From: Medicago truncatula
Taxonomy: Eukaryota > Streptophyta > Magnoliopsida > Fabales > Fabaceae
Reading direction: 5' to 3'
Assembly: GCF_003473485.1 (NCBI RefSeq)
Contig: NC_053044.1
Location: 446,501 to 510,500 of the forward strand
DNA length: 64,000 bases
A model generated the notes under the pieces. The model saw nothing but the letters and a program-made list of their open reading frames with translations. It did not search any database and was not told the origin of the DNA. Made by a program: the position numbers and the translations under genes. Within the stretch, counting starts at the first letter, position 1. Every line of letters begins with the position of its first letter. Of the stretch, positions 24,059 to 35,754 are shown piece by piece.

Positions 24059-24809
24059 AAATTGACTTGATTATTGATTTGCAGTCTTTAATTTTATTTC
24101 TTTGTTGTGATTTAGCTCCTCTTTTCTATATTGTTGCAGCTGGTGCCTCAAATTTTGTTTGAGGATACTAACTGTTGAAACAAAGCCTGGGAAGTTGACA
24201 TTAAAAATAAATATTGAATGTATAACAATTCCCTATTTTCACGAAGAACACATTTTTCTTATAAAACGATCGCATTTTGTGATTGAGATAGGTTTTGATG
24301 TTAAACTTGTATTCACTCTGTTCCCATTTTGATTATGAAATTCTTATAAGATACACAGGTTTAAATAGATGGATTCCATAGCCCTATTTATTTACATCAA
24401 GTATCTATTGAGCCATGCAGTATACGTTCAAGTTCAAGCTACTGTTGACAATATTTTTTGCTAACTTTTTTTTTTAAAATTGAGTAGTCTTTTGTAATTT
24501 TCATACCAGAAATTATCGTTATGCAATATTTGTGATTTGTTATCATGACCTTACATAAAATGTCATTACAAATGTTTAGTTACTTCAGTTATTTAAACAG
24601 GAAACACAAAAACAGTGTGCAATTTTTTTTCAGGTAACACATTGTCGATGATTAAATTTTTACCTATCATATATTTATGATTAATTTGCGTATTTATGCA
24701 ATAGTTTATCATATTAGAATAAAAGAATTTGCTCAAAAAAAAATTAGTATAAAAGAATATACTTGAAGCAAAATTTTGTTGCGCCGTGCGGGTATTTCAA
24801 CTAGGACGT
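24059..24809. other. non-coding stretch
   Basis: Nothing supported by motif or open frame. Confidence 0.5.
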
Positions 24810-25534
24810 TGCATTTGCAAATTCAAACAAAGAAAACCTAAATAGCAAATATTTCTAAAAGTTATCTATGTTTCCCTGGCTAGATAGAATGTTTTTCCTC
24901 TTGAAATAGGTTCATTAGTTATCCTTTCCCTTGTAATATGGAATTCTCCCTCTGTTTTCAGTTAATTCCATTTCTTGTATGAAATCAAATTTTCAAACTC
25001 AACTAATTTTCAAAAGTCAAGTTTGCAAAATAACTTCTTTCTTTTTTTAAAATTTTTATGTATACATCCTTGAAAATATGAACAATCACTTTTGAAACGG
25101 AAATATGTAGATAAAAAAGTTTTCTCGAATCAAATACACCCTTAATTAGTTCTGGATTCGGTATCCTTTAGGCTTTGATTTTGTGTGCATCAGTTTCAAC
25201 TTGCTTTAATCCATGCATTGTACTATTTGAGTTTTACATCCAATTATTTATTCAATGTTATAAATTTTTGAACAAGATAAATTTGCATGGAGAATAGACT
25301 ATAGATTTCCAAACAACAGAAGAAGGTTGGAAAGCCAATTATTGCAAGTACTGAATCATGCAAATTTGCAATTTTGATTATTATTGTCAATATCTCAAAG
25401 CCTGTATTTCATAAGTACTACACATAAACAAAGCCGATACAATCTTATGGCAAACATTTAAGGATAAAACTAATTTAAAGAGAGTATATATTCTAATCCC
25501 ATATCTGCCATAGAATGTAGATGTCACCATTGAA

Positions 25535-27106
25535 TTAATATCCTCCATCGCCTCCACCATCTCCACCACTTGCACCACCGCCGGCTCCGCTTCCTCCACC
25601 ACCGTAACCTCCTCCTCCGCTACCACCTCCTCCACTTCCACCTCCTTCACCACCACCTCCCCCGCTTCCACCACCACTTCCTCCGCTTCCTCCACCACCA
25701 TATCCTCCACCTCCACTTCCACCTCCACCAGAACCGCTTCCGCCTCCTTCACCACCACCTGATCCACTTCCACCACCACTTCCTCCGCTTCCTCCACCAC
25801 CATATCCTCCACCTCCACTTCCACCTCCACCAGAACCACTTCCACCTCCTTCACCACCACCTGATCCACTTCCTCCGCTACCTCCACCACCGTATCCTCC
25901 ACCTCCACTTCCACCAGAACCGCTTCCACCTCCTTCACCACCACCTGATCCACTTCCTCCTCCCTTTCCACCGCCACCTGAACCACTTCCACCTCCTTCA
26001 CCACCGCTTCCACCGCTTCCGCCACCACCATATCCTCCTCCTCCCTTTCCACCGCCACCTGAACCGCTTCCGCCTCCTTCACCACCACCGCTTCCTCCGC
26101 TTCCGCCACCACCATATCCTCCTCCTCCACTTCCACCGGAACCGCTTCCACCTCCTTCACCGCCACCACCTCCTCCACTTCCACCACCGCTTCCTCCACT
26201 TCCGCCTCCTCCCTTTCCACCGCCACCTGAACCGCTTCCACCTCCTTCACCACCACTTCCTCCACCACCATAATCTCCTCCGCTGCCACCACCTTTACCA
26301 CCACCAGAACTGCCTCCTCCACTTCCACCACCTGCCCCACCGCTTCCTCCACCTTCACCACCGCCTCCGCCACTTCCACCACTACTTCCTCCGCCACCAT
26401 AATCTCCTCCACCGCTTCCACCTCCTCCGCCACTGCCACCTCCACTTCCTCCACCACCATAACCTCCTCCACTTCCACTTCCTTCTCCACTTCCACTTCC
26501 TCCGCCACTTCCACTTCCTCCGCCACTTCCACCTCCACTTCCGCCACCACTACCACCGCCTCCTCCACTTCCACCTCCTCCACCATAACCTCCACCACCT
26601 CCACTTCCACTGCCACCTCCTCCTCCACTTCCACTTCCTCCACCACCATAATCTCCTCCTTCGCTTCCACCACTGCCACCTCCTCCTCCACTACCACCAC
26701 CTCCACTTCCTCCACCACCATAATCACCTCCTCCACTTCCACCGCTACCACTCCCACCTCCTTCTCCACTACCTCCACCGCTGCCACCAGATCCACCACC
26801 ATAGTCGCCACCTCCCTTTACCTTATCTTTTCCACCATTAAGTGGCTCCAAAATCAATTTCCTTCCACTTATAACTGCATAATATTGCACAATTGACTTA
26901 AATAACTATCATTCATGACATCTATCAATACCGTTAGAACTAAACACAGAAATAGAGAAAATAAAAATAAAGTTACCATATTCTTTCTTGTGATATTCCA
27001 TAAGCTCTTCATCCTTTCCGCTTGGTGATGGTTTTTCATAAGCACTCCCTACAGAGAGAACCACACCAGACAGAAGTATCAGCAAAATAAAAGGTTTGAA
27101 CTTCAT
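25535..27106 (-). CDS. secreted glycine-rich protein, two exons (paralogue 2)
   Basis: Exons 27106-26977 and 26874-25535 join in phase over a 102-bp GT-AG intron to encode 489 residues. Signal peptide residues 1-22 (LLILLSGVVLSVGSA, cleavage likely after GSA) is nearly the same as in paralogue 1. KPSPSGKDEELMEYHKKEY and then VISGRKLILEPLNGGKDK lead into about 430 residues of GGGSGGGGYGG-type repeats, here with more GEGGGSGSGG units and fewer His. It ends ...GGDGGGDGGY and TAA. The intron sits at the same codon phase as in paralogue 1, so the pair arose by duplication and the repeat arrays then expanded or contracted separately. Probable wall or apoplastic structural protein; partner unknown. 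Long open frames on both strands over the repeat are by-products. Confidence 0.85.
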
Positions 27107-27240
27107 CTTTTTTAATTAGTAAACTGAACACAACAATACTTGAGAAAAGGATGAAAGAAAATGTTCTTACAACACTCTTATTTATAGTGCATGAAGAGCA
27201 TCATCAAATTAAATGCTATGAATAAGTGGGGCCTAGTCAC
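27107..27240 (-). promoter_or_regulatory. core promoter of glycine-rich gene 2
   Basis: Minus-strand TATA box ctataaataag (27187-27177) about 75 bases from the ATG, and the block gagcatcatcaaattaaatg (27196-27215) shared exactly with gene 1. Confidence 0.7.
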
Positions 27241-27910
27241 TAACAATAATTTTTGTCACTTATCATATTTTTAGGTTATTAATCGTTTTTTTTTTTTTTT
27301 TTTTTGGTCAGGTAGCCTAGCGGTTAGAAAAATTAATCGTTTTCATTTCCACCATATTAATTTTAAGTCAATTTCCTTCCATATTACGTGCCACTACCAA
27401 GTGTGAACTTTGAAATTTTTTCTCTATAAGCCACATTTTCATGTTGTGTTTGCTACCTTAAAATAGAATACGCGTGTTATTGAAAGAAAGAAAACTCTTT
27501 ACCATAAGTTACTATGAATTAATTCAATGGTATTGAAGACGAAAATGAAAGAGGACACGTAAAAAAGGGATCTCAGTTAAGGGTGATGACATTGCCGGCA
27601 AAAGGAGTTCAAGCAATCCATGAAAATGTTGAAAAACTTGCTTAGGAAGGAAAAGAAAATGAGGTCACAAAGTTGACTAGGTCGGTGGCAATTTCTTTTT
27701 GTAGTTAAATTTCAAGAATTTAGGGTAACTTTTGTCAAAAAAAGAAAGAAAGAAAGAAATTGGGGTAACCTTTTAATTTTAAATATGGGTGGTAATTTTA
27801 ATAATAAATTTCATGTTTACATTACGCACTTGTACTTTCTTAATCACTTAGTTGATAATTTCATTCAATTATTTCTACTAGTACTTAATTAGTTACTACA
27901 TGTAATTACC
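27241..27910. repeat. upstream flank module of glycine-rich gene 2 (copy 3 of 3)
   Basis: Matches 14881-15480 in order, interrupted at 27285-27340 by a T-run plus 'ggtcaggtagcctagcggtt', whose tagcctagcggtta is a tRNA box A-like word. The interruption is absent from the other copies and duplicates the flank word 'ttaatcgttt' on both sides, so it is a short retroposon (SINE head) insertion after the duplication. Confidence 0.75.
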
Positions 27911-28800
27911 AAAAAAAAAGTAAAAATTAGTTACCACCTTGGTGGCATTTTATAAGATTTTTTTTTCATTTCAACTTATTTTAAGAAAAAAAATGTTGTG
28001 TATGTAATGTGTCTATTTTTTGTGTGGATGTTACTAAAATATATTTTTATATGTGAATGTATGACTTTTCAGCTACAAAAATAAATTACTAGTAGTATTA
28101 TTAATAAATGATATATATTTAAAAAAATAATAAAAAATATATGGTAATTTAAAAGAGTGTTTATATTTAGAGATACATTTTTCGCTAAAAGATTGCATAC
28201 TTACATTTATTTTTTACTGTCTTTTTTTTACCATTTTTTTTTTCGCAATCTTTTTACCATTTCATCAATATGTGAACTTCAAAACAGAAGCTTGCAATTT
28301 GCTTTAAACGTTTCCATCCGTTTCTTTGACTCAGCTTTAACTATGTTTACAAAGAGCTAAAATACAAAAATCAGGTCTATAGTTAGTACTCTTGAAATAG
28401 TAATATTGAGAGTTTTATGGTTTCCAAAAGGATCCGAATTTGTATAAAATAGCAAAATAACTTCATAGGGAATGAAATTCGGAGTTGTGAAGTTTAATTT
28501 TGTAAACTACTCTATGATAGATAATGAAGTGGCACATATTTTGCATTTCTTAAGTACGAAGGAAAAGGATATAATTCGTTTTACACAGTAAAATGAGTAA
28601 CATTTACTATTATGACCAATTTATTATGATATTGAATTAGCACATATTTTTTTTACATTTCTTAAGTCAGTAGGAAAATTTGTTAAAAAAAATTATTGCT
28701 CACGAAGAGCACTAGTTAAGGACACTAAGGACATAATTTTCTATTGAAAAGAACAATTTTTAAACTTTAAAAAAATTGAATAAATATTTTTCAAGATAAT
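27911..28800. other. AT-rich non-coding stretch
   Basis: No supported gene; forms the left target side of the LTR element that follows. Confidence 0.5.
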
Positions 28801-29553
28801 TGTTGTAGTATGACTCAAAATTTGATGGATGGGGAATATTGTTGCTAAAAATATAAAAGATTTGTTTCAAATATATTTTGTGCTGAAAATATATTTGTGG
28901 ACAATAAATATATTTTTGTATCGTATGAAGAACGATTTGATGCAAATATATTTTGAAAGGGAATATTATATTTTTGATGCAAATATTCTTTCACTGAAGG
29001 AGAAAAAAAAAACGTATCTTCAGTGCGGTATTTGTTCCAAATTTATGAGTTATACTTTTACTATAAATATAGACCTTGTATCAGGCTAAACCTTGAGAGA
29101 GATAGAGGGGGCTGAAACAAGGGTTTAGAAAGGCAACAACAAAACTAGGGTTTGTATAGAGTTTGTCTCTTAGGAGCAAACACTAGGGTTTGTGGGTTGA
29201 TTCACCTTGGGAAACACTATTAGGATTGGAGTCTCTTGGTTACGGGAAGAGATTGGGACTTTGGGTAGAATTAGGCGGGAGACTTATTCTTGTAACCCAT
29301 TGATTTCTCTTTGTAACGAAACTCATCATATAGTGGATTGGAGGGCTGCTCTCTCCCCCAGACTAGGTCGGGTTGGACCGAACTGGGTCAACAAATATCT
29401 TTGTGTTCTTCTTCTTCTTTGTGTTCTTCTCGCCGTTGTTTTCTACTTTTGGCTTGTATTTATAACTTTCATACGCTTTGTTTTGGTTGCTTGATTATCC
29501 CTTGCTCCACACATCAAGTTGTTATTGGTGTGATTTTCATCGAATTCACAACA
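28801..29553 (+). repeat. 5' LTR of the gag-only element
   Basis: Identical in length to the 3' LTR. Carries TATA 'ctataaatat' at 29061, so the U3/R border is probably near 29090. The open frames inside it (for example 29207-29494) are duplicated in the other LTR and are not genes. Confidence 0.95.
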
Positions 29554-29598
29554 ATTGGCGCCCACCGTGGGGCAAGGGTCGAAGGATAATTAAGTACC

Positions 29599-30429
29599 AT
29601 GGGTTCAAAGTGGGATATCGAGAAGTTTACCGGAGATAACGATTTTGGGTTATGGAAGGTAAAGATGGAAGCGGTGTTAATACAGCAAAAGTGTGAGAAA
29701 GCTTTGAAGGGTGAAGGTTCGTTACCGGTCACCATGTCACGAGCAGAGAAGACCGAGATGGTGGACAAGGCCAGGAGTGCCGTTGTCTTGTGCCTCGGAG
29801 ATAAAGTTTTGAGAGAAGTAGCAAAGGAAGCAACCGCGACATCGATGTGGGCAAAGTTGGAATCTTTGTATATGACAAAGTCTTTGGCTCATCGGCAATT
29901 CCTAAAGCAACAACTCTACTCATTCAAGATGGTAGAGTCAAAGGCCATCATGGAGCAACTTACGGAGTTCAACAAAATCCTAGATGACTTGGAGAATATT
30001 GAGGTGCAACTTGAGGACGAGGATAAAGCTATACTCTTGTTGTGTGCTCTACCGAAATCTTTTGAATCGTTCAAAGATACCATGCTCTATGGCAAGGAAG
30101 GCACTGTTACCTTGGAAGAAGTTCGAGCGGCTTTGAGAACCAATGAGTTGACCAAGTCCAAGGACTTGACTCATGAACACGGTGAGGGCCTAAGTGTCAC
30201 AAGAGGGAATGGTGGAGGTAGAGGTAACCGGAGAAAGAGTGGTAACAAGTCAAGGCTTGAATGCTTTAACTGTCACAAGATGGGTCACTTCAAGAAGGAT
30301 TGTCCGGAGATTAATGGTAGCTCCGCACAAATTGTCTCTGAGGGTTATGAGGATGCGGGTGCTCTGATGGTGTGGTGTTGTTTGGAGGAAGAAGAAGGTG
30401 ATGTGTCTCACCTTGGGATTGATGCCTAG
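29599..30429 (+). CDS. Gag polyprotein of the non-autonomous LTR element
   Basis: 276 codons from ATG (taccatgg context) 43 bases after the LTR. The first about 190 residues are a copia-type Gag capsid domain (UBN2/retrotran_gag family): FTGDNDFGLWKVKMEAVL near the start, MWAKLESLYMTKSLAHR, then LLCALPKSFESFKDT. A basic Arg/Gly/Lys stretch follows, and then a single CCHC zinc knuckle C-x2-C-x4-H-x4-C (residues about 223-236, CFNCHKMGHFKKDC) for RNA packaging. The frame stops 40 residues later where protease should start; the aspartic protease motif is absent. The intact frame and youth of the LTRs suggest that Gag itself is selected or recently functional. Confidence 0.9.
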   Translation: MGSKWDIEKFTGDNDFGLWKVKMEAVLIQQKCEKALKGEGSLPVTMSRAEKTEMVDKARSAVVLCLGDKVLREVAKEATATSMWAKLESLYMTKSLAHRQFLKQQLYSFKMVESKAIMEQLTEFNKILDDLENIEVQLEDEDKAILLLCALPKSFESFKDTMLYGKEGTVTLEEVRAALRTNELTKSKDLTHEHGEGLSVTRGNGGGRGNRRKSGNKSRLECFNCHKMGHFKKDCPEINGSSAQIVSEGYEDAGALMVWCCLEEEEGDVSHLGIDA

Positions 30430-31177
30430 TGGAGCGGTGGTCGTCTGGAGAGACGTTAAACACTCAACATCAGCCTGGAGAGGCGGTGGTAAGAATACTC
30501 ATGATCTACCTGTTGAGGTGGAGTTTCAAGGTTGAAGACATAGTGGGATGTATGCATTTGCCAGTTGAGGTAGAGTACGCTCAGCGTGAGGTGGAGTTGA
30601 ACACACCGGTAATGGTACGACTATGAAGACCTTGGGTGCTATGCTCTATGGTGAGCAAGGGATTTCTTCATGAAGTTGGAGAATGTGTAGCACGGCTTGC
30701 AAGATTACTCTAAAAGAATGCCAAGGGTGATTGGATGCAAGGTGATCTTCAAGGAAGTAGGAGATGTTCTGTGTTGAAGATGTTATGGTGAAAGCTTGTG
30801 GGACTACCTAAAACTCCTAGTGTAGTTGGACTGCAAGGACCTTCGAGAAGGCGGAAGATATTCCGATGGCTGAAGTGTTTGAGGTGTATACTTGTGGATT
30901 ACTCTAAAAGCCAAGGGTGATTGGGTACAAGTAGATCTTCAAGGAAAGCGGGAGATATCTCGTATTGAAGAGGTTATGGTATAGTCTTGTAGAACTACCT
31001 GAAATTCCTAGCGTAGTTGGACTACAAGCATCTTCGAGAAGGCGGAAGACATTCCGATCGCTGAAGAGGTTGAGAGTGTAAACTTGTGGAGCTACTTGGA
31101 GTAGTGGGAAGCAAGGGTTTGAGCAGCAAGGAGGTTGATGATTGGCATCATTACTAATTTAGAGTCAAGGTGGAGAA
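30430..31177 (+). other. non-coding interior of the gag-only element with a tandem duplication
   Basis: This replaces pol. A unit of about 195 bases (from 'gattactctaaaag' through 'cttcgagaaggcggaaga' to 'gctgaag') occurs twice, about 30709-30893 and 30905-31070. Stops occur in every frame. The 65-codon frame at 30429-30626 overlaps the Gag stop but shows no motif. Confidence 0.7.
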
Positions 31178-31930
31178 TGTTGTAGTATGACTCAAAATTT
31201 GATGGATGGGGAATATTGTTGCTAAAAATATAAAAGATTTGTTTCAAATATATTTTGTGCTGAAAATATATTTGTGGACAATAAATATATTTTTGTATCG
31301 TATGAAGAACGATTTGATGCAAATATATTTTGAAAGGGAATATTATATTTTTGATGCAAATATTCTTTCACTGAAGGAGAAAAAAAAAACGTATCTTCAG
31401 TGTGGTATTTGTTCCAAATTTATGAGTTATACTTTTACTATAAATATAGACCTTGTATCAGGCTAAACCTTGAGAGAGATAGAGGGGGCTGAAACAAGGG
31501 TTTAGAAAGGCAACAACAAAACTAGGGTTTGTATAGAGTTTGTCTCTTAGGAGCAAACACTAGGGTTTGTGGGTTGATTCACCTTGGGAAACACTATTAG
31601 GATTGGAGTCTCTTGGTTACGGGAAGAGATTGGGACTTTGGGTAGAATTAGGCGGGAGACTTATTCTTGTAACCCATTGATTTCTCTTTGTAACGAAACT
31701 CATCATATAGTGGATTGGAGGGCTGCTCTCTCCCCCAGACTAGGTCAGGTTGGACCGAACTGGGTCAACAAATATCTTTGTGTTCTTCTTCTTCTTTGTG
31801 TTCTTCTCGCCGTTGTTTTCTACTTTTGGCTTGTATTTATAACTTTCATACGCTTTGTTTTGGTTGCTTGATTATCCCTTGCTCCACACATCAAGTTGTT
31901 ATTGGTGTGATTTTCATCGAATTCACAACA
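31178..31930 (+). repeat. 3' LTR of the gag-only element
   Basis: Same length as the 5' LTR, two substitutions, followed by the ATAAT duplication. Confidence 0.95.
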
Positions 31931-33779
31931 ATAATATTACTATATTAGCCACATGGTTTACTTACTTTGTGCTCCTTAGCTAGAGACTCTTTAGTATTTA
32001 AAAGAATATTTAAAATGATCTAATTCATTTTATAGGGTAAAATGGGTAATTTCAACAATTGTGGGTAATTTATTTTTAAAGACTAAAGTGAATAATACAA
32101 TTTCCGTTCCCTTTATAAGCTCTTTTCTCAATTTTCACATATAATATATAAAAAAAATTGGTAACATATTTTTCTTTATTAGTATATAAAATGACAAGTA
32201 TCATACTATAATTTACACACGCAACAATAATGTTTTGGTTTTAAACCTGGATAAAAATGTTCAACTTAATAATATCAAATTGTTTGTTAAGCTAACTATT
32301 ACTTATCATAAATAATATATAATATATTTAAAGTTTAATGATGGTGGGTTGACGGTCTAAAGCAACTTCACACACACAATCAATCAAAACATTTAGAATC
32401 GCCACTTTTGACCCACGTAAATTAAAAATATTAATTAATGCGGTGATTATAAATGTTTTGATTGATTGTGTGTTCAAAGTTGTTTTGTACCTCTTTATTT
32501 GGTTGAGTTTCTCCAATCCAAAGTTTTGATTTTGCTAGAGAATTTAAAGTTTGATCATGAACTTCGATGGAGATGACGGGCTTTGCAAATATCATATTAA
32601 TGTTTTCCAGAAAAACTCAAACCGGAAGAACTTTTGCAATACTAAAATTGTAATGTTGGGGTGAACTCATGTTAGAATCTACAAACGTTGAAAAAACCTT
32701 TGAGAAAGTTGTGAACCTTGAGAAAGTAGTAGACCTATGTTAACCATGATGGTTGTGTTGAGAAACCCCCTCACACCACTTAGTTTTCAAGAATCTATTC
32801 AATGTTGTAATATCATATTAGGTGCAAACCTCTATTTTAACTAAGTTATATCTTTAACCACACTTTTCACCATTGAGATCTAAATACCCTTTTAAATTTA
32901 AATACCATTTGAAATGATTTATTTTATTTTTATACATCCTAATTTTCTGTTTGGAATTATGGTGAAAGTAACAACACCACAATCCATGTGGATATGATCT
33001 TTTTATATTATAACTTGAGACAGTGTATACTTGCACTTATATTTTGCATTGCATCAAGTTTTAGCATCGTATTTGGAGATTGTAAGGTGTTAAAATATTC
33101 AAAGTTTTTACTAGATAGTTAACTAGCTAGTTTTTCTTTATATTAATATTTCATAGCTATTTTGAGTATTTTAATTAACAAATCATGTAAATCGACAAGC
33201 AAAATACCTCACAGAAGTTTTAGAAGACATGGAATGAAGATTATCAATGTTCACGAAGGTTTTTTTAAGTTGAATGTTCAAGAAGGTTTTGAAGATATTA
33301 AAAGTTGAATTTTTTTTTCTCTCTAAAACCCAAGATCAAGTTGGAGAAGGAAAACACTCAAAGAACGAACAAAAAATGAAAACTCCGCACTAGATATTGA
33401 TATCCCAAAACAAAAATTATATTTCTAATCTATTCATTCTAATCTTTCCTCGGAATGTTTGTTTTCTAAATTCACACGCTGTTTGCTATGTTAATTAAAT
33501 ATGCAAAGTTGAACTCAGATTATTGTAAAACTGAATTTTTGGACTGATTTTGTAGAATTGTATGCACATAATGTATTTGATGAATTCATATATCATTTTG
33601 TTATTAATTTGTATTTTGATTGTGATTATGAAGCTTAATCTAGAAGAGAATCTAACATGAGATAAGTAAACACAATGCATTGCATTGTGTAGAAAAAGTA
33701 ATGTATGCAAATAAACTTGTAGTATTTACTTATGTCATGTACAATGAAGTATGTCAAAGAAAGAAAGCGTGAAAGATTG
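31931..33779. other. AT-rich non-coding stretch with a small hairpin
   Basis: No supported gene. Contains the inverted repeat listed at 32364-32481. Confidence 0.5.
32364..32481. repeat. inverted repeat with 40-base arms
   Basis: Arms 32364-32403 and 32442-32481 pair with about five mismatches around a 38-base loop (core cacaatcaatcaaaacattta). Possible small MITE or hairpin transcript; pairing does not extend into the flanks. Confidence 0.75.
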
Positions 33780-34910
33780 ACTAAGACAAACTCGCTACAT
33801 CGAGTTGGTTTCGCCACTGCGAAATAGTTCCAGAAGCTCACCTTTCAGCTTGCACCCAAGCTCGCCACATCAAGTGGATGGAGAGTTCACTTGCCAGGGT
33901 GAAGGAAAGGCGAGCAAAGGGTGAGAAAGTTCCATAGACCACAGGTTTTCAGAGGATCATAACTCGCCATGGTGAGAAAATCTTGTATGGCGAGAGAACG
34001 CGGTTTTGGGACACTGAATGGTGACGTGGCAAAAACCCAATGGCGAAGCAAGGTCAACTCGCCATGGCGAGAATATCCTTCCTGGTGAGTTCATGAAATT
34101 ATGCAGAAGTATAAAAGCATTTTTCTTCATTTCAGAATATATCTTATCTTATCATACTTTTAGGGCAAAATTTACAGTACTTCAAAGGGCAAGAGTGTTA
34201 GAGGGTGGATTCATCAAGAAACTTTGAGAAATCAATATCTTAGCATGAATCTTCATCATTTCTTTCATTATTGCAATGTTGTCATGACAATGATCAACTA
34301 AATCTTCTTTGCTGGGATTAGAGGTACTTGATCAAGCTTAGATGTAATCTTTTGATCTTTGAAATAGACGATTCTAGCATTTTATGTGATATTGAGTTTA
34401 TTCTTGAATTTCATTCTAAAATTTGATTTAAATGTTATTGAAAAATACTTTTGAATCTAGGGTTAGAATAATCATCTATCAAAATAAAGATTCTAGACAT
34501 AGGATTTGTGTTTTGATAATCACACAATGTATCATAACATATTGCTATCGGATCGTTTAATAGATCGAGAAATCGTCGATTAAACGATACGATTGATCTC
34601 ACAATATCATTTAGACATGAATGATGTTGTCGGGCGATGCGTGGTAATATCGATAAAAAGCTAGAATCCATATATGTGATCATTAGGTATTCTCGATGCT
34701 TGATTGACGAACTCTAATCCCAACGCTTTTACTCCTTATTACTCTCCGTTTTCATTACCGTATTCTAGTTCACGTAGCTTTTATAACAATCAATCAATCA
34801 AATCTTAACTTAGAATGATAATCGACGTTGAACGATTTATGTTATCGCACTAGTCTATGAGGAGACGATATAAAAACATACTTACTTTTGGTACTACATC
34901 AGTGGGGTGC
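33780..34910 (+). mobile_element. probable LTR remnant with repeated 'cgccatggcgag' words
   Basis: Contrasts with its flanks by higher GC and by recurring near-palindromes around tcgccatggcgag (33976, 34053 and variants at 33796-33990). A CG-containing tail to 'ttggtactaca' follows (about 34905), after which sequence character changes. I associate such words with LTRs of large legume retrotransposons, but found no gag, PBS or second LTR. Boundaries are uncertain. Confidence 0.35.
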
Positions 34911-35754
34911 CACTTACAAAGGGTGGTTTATAATATACTACATTGGAAGAACCGATTACTTAAGATTGTTCACGTCTGAGTGATTGGTTAGACACGGTTA
35001 TGCTCAGTATAGTCTATTTGTAATAAAGTATTTGAGATAAAGCTTGTGATTATATTATTATTATTATTATTAAAGTATTGTACTCATTAAGTTTTATCTA
35101 GCAATCGATTTCACCTTGGCATTATTTGTTTATCCCAATTTGAAACTCACTGAAATTGTACTTTCTCATCCCGCGTTGCTGAATCCTTTTCACGTTGTTG
35201 AATCTTTTTCAGATTTAATAATTCAAACGGGACAAAATGAGAAATTGGGAAGGAGCACAAGAAGGTTGACTGTTGAAAGGCGATAAAATATTCTTCTCAT
35301 GTTTTATCAAGATAAGCCATTAGTCAGCCCAATAGAACTTGGTCTATCAACTTCCTTCTATCATTGTACCCCAAGAAGGGCCAACAAAAACTTTTTTTTT
35401 TAGAACTCCATATCCGATCGTAAGATTTTTTTTTTTTTTTTGTAAGATGTCGGCCTTAGGATTGACTAGCAGCAAATTTTTTTTTTTTTTTTTATATAGA
35501 AGTAACATATTTCATTATAGCAATGATATTTGAACAACCATTTGGTACAACCTATTTGACAACCTTTCTTTTCTCTCTTTTCATTGATAAAAAACAATGG
35601 ATAGAGAAAAAGGAAGAGAGAGAATAAGAATATAACGTGAGTATGAGAGAGAAAGTTGTCTAAAAGTTGTCACAAAATGGTTGTACAAATATCATTTCTC
35701 ATTCTATTAACATACTTCTTGAAAGAAAAGTTCATTTATACAATATATTTTGAA
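34911..35754. other. non-coding stretch with T runs
   Basis: Poly(T) runs at about 35391, 35426 and 35477 and a short ATT repeat near 35058; no gene. 35531-35560 'caaccatttggtacaacctatttgacaac' and 35660-35690 'agttgtcacaaaatggttgtaca' form an imperfect inverted pair about 130 bases apart, possibly a small MITE. Confidence 0.45.

Larger units (their letters stand above)
28801..31930 (+). mobile_element. complete gag-only LTR retrotransposon (TR-GAG / non-autonomous copia type)
   Basis: Two 753-bp LTRs (28801-29553, 31178-31930), both TGTTG...CAACA, are flanked by a perfect 5-bp duplication ATAAT (28796-28800 and 31931-31935). The primer site tggcgcccaccgtgggg is at 29556-29572 and a purine tract caaggtggagaa directly precedes the 3' LTR. 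The 1.6-kb interior encodes Gag but no protease, integrase, reverse transcriptase or RNase H, so mobility must depend on another element's enzymes. The LTRs differ at only two positions I can find (29026/31403 and 29370/31747), both CpG transitions, indicating a recent insertion. A TATA box is at 29061-29070. Confidence 0.95.

Noticed and set aside
25570..26841. 423-codon His/Leu-rich frame on the plus strand and 474-codon Val/Glu-rich frame on the minus strand
   Set aside because: Mirror and shifted readings of the same Gly repeats in paralogue 2; composition has no natural protein character.
29207..29589. open frames inside the LTRs (also at 31584-31948)
   Set aside because: They are duplicated with the LTR and contain no domain; they are LTR leader sequence.
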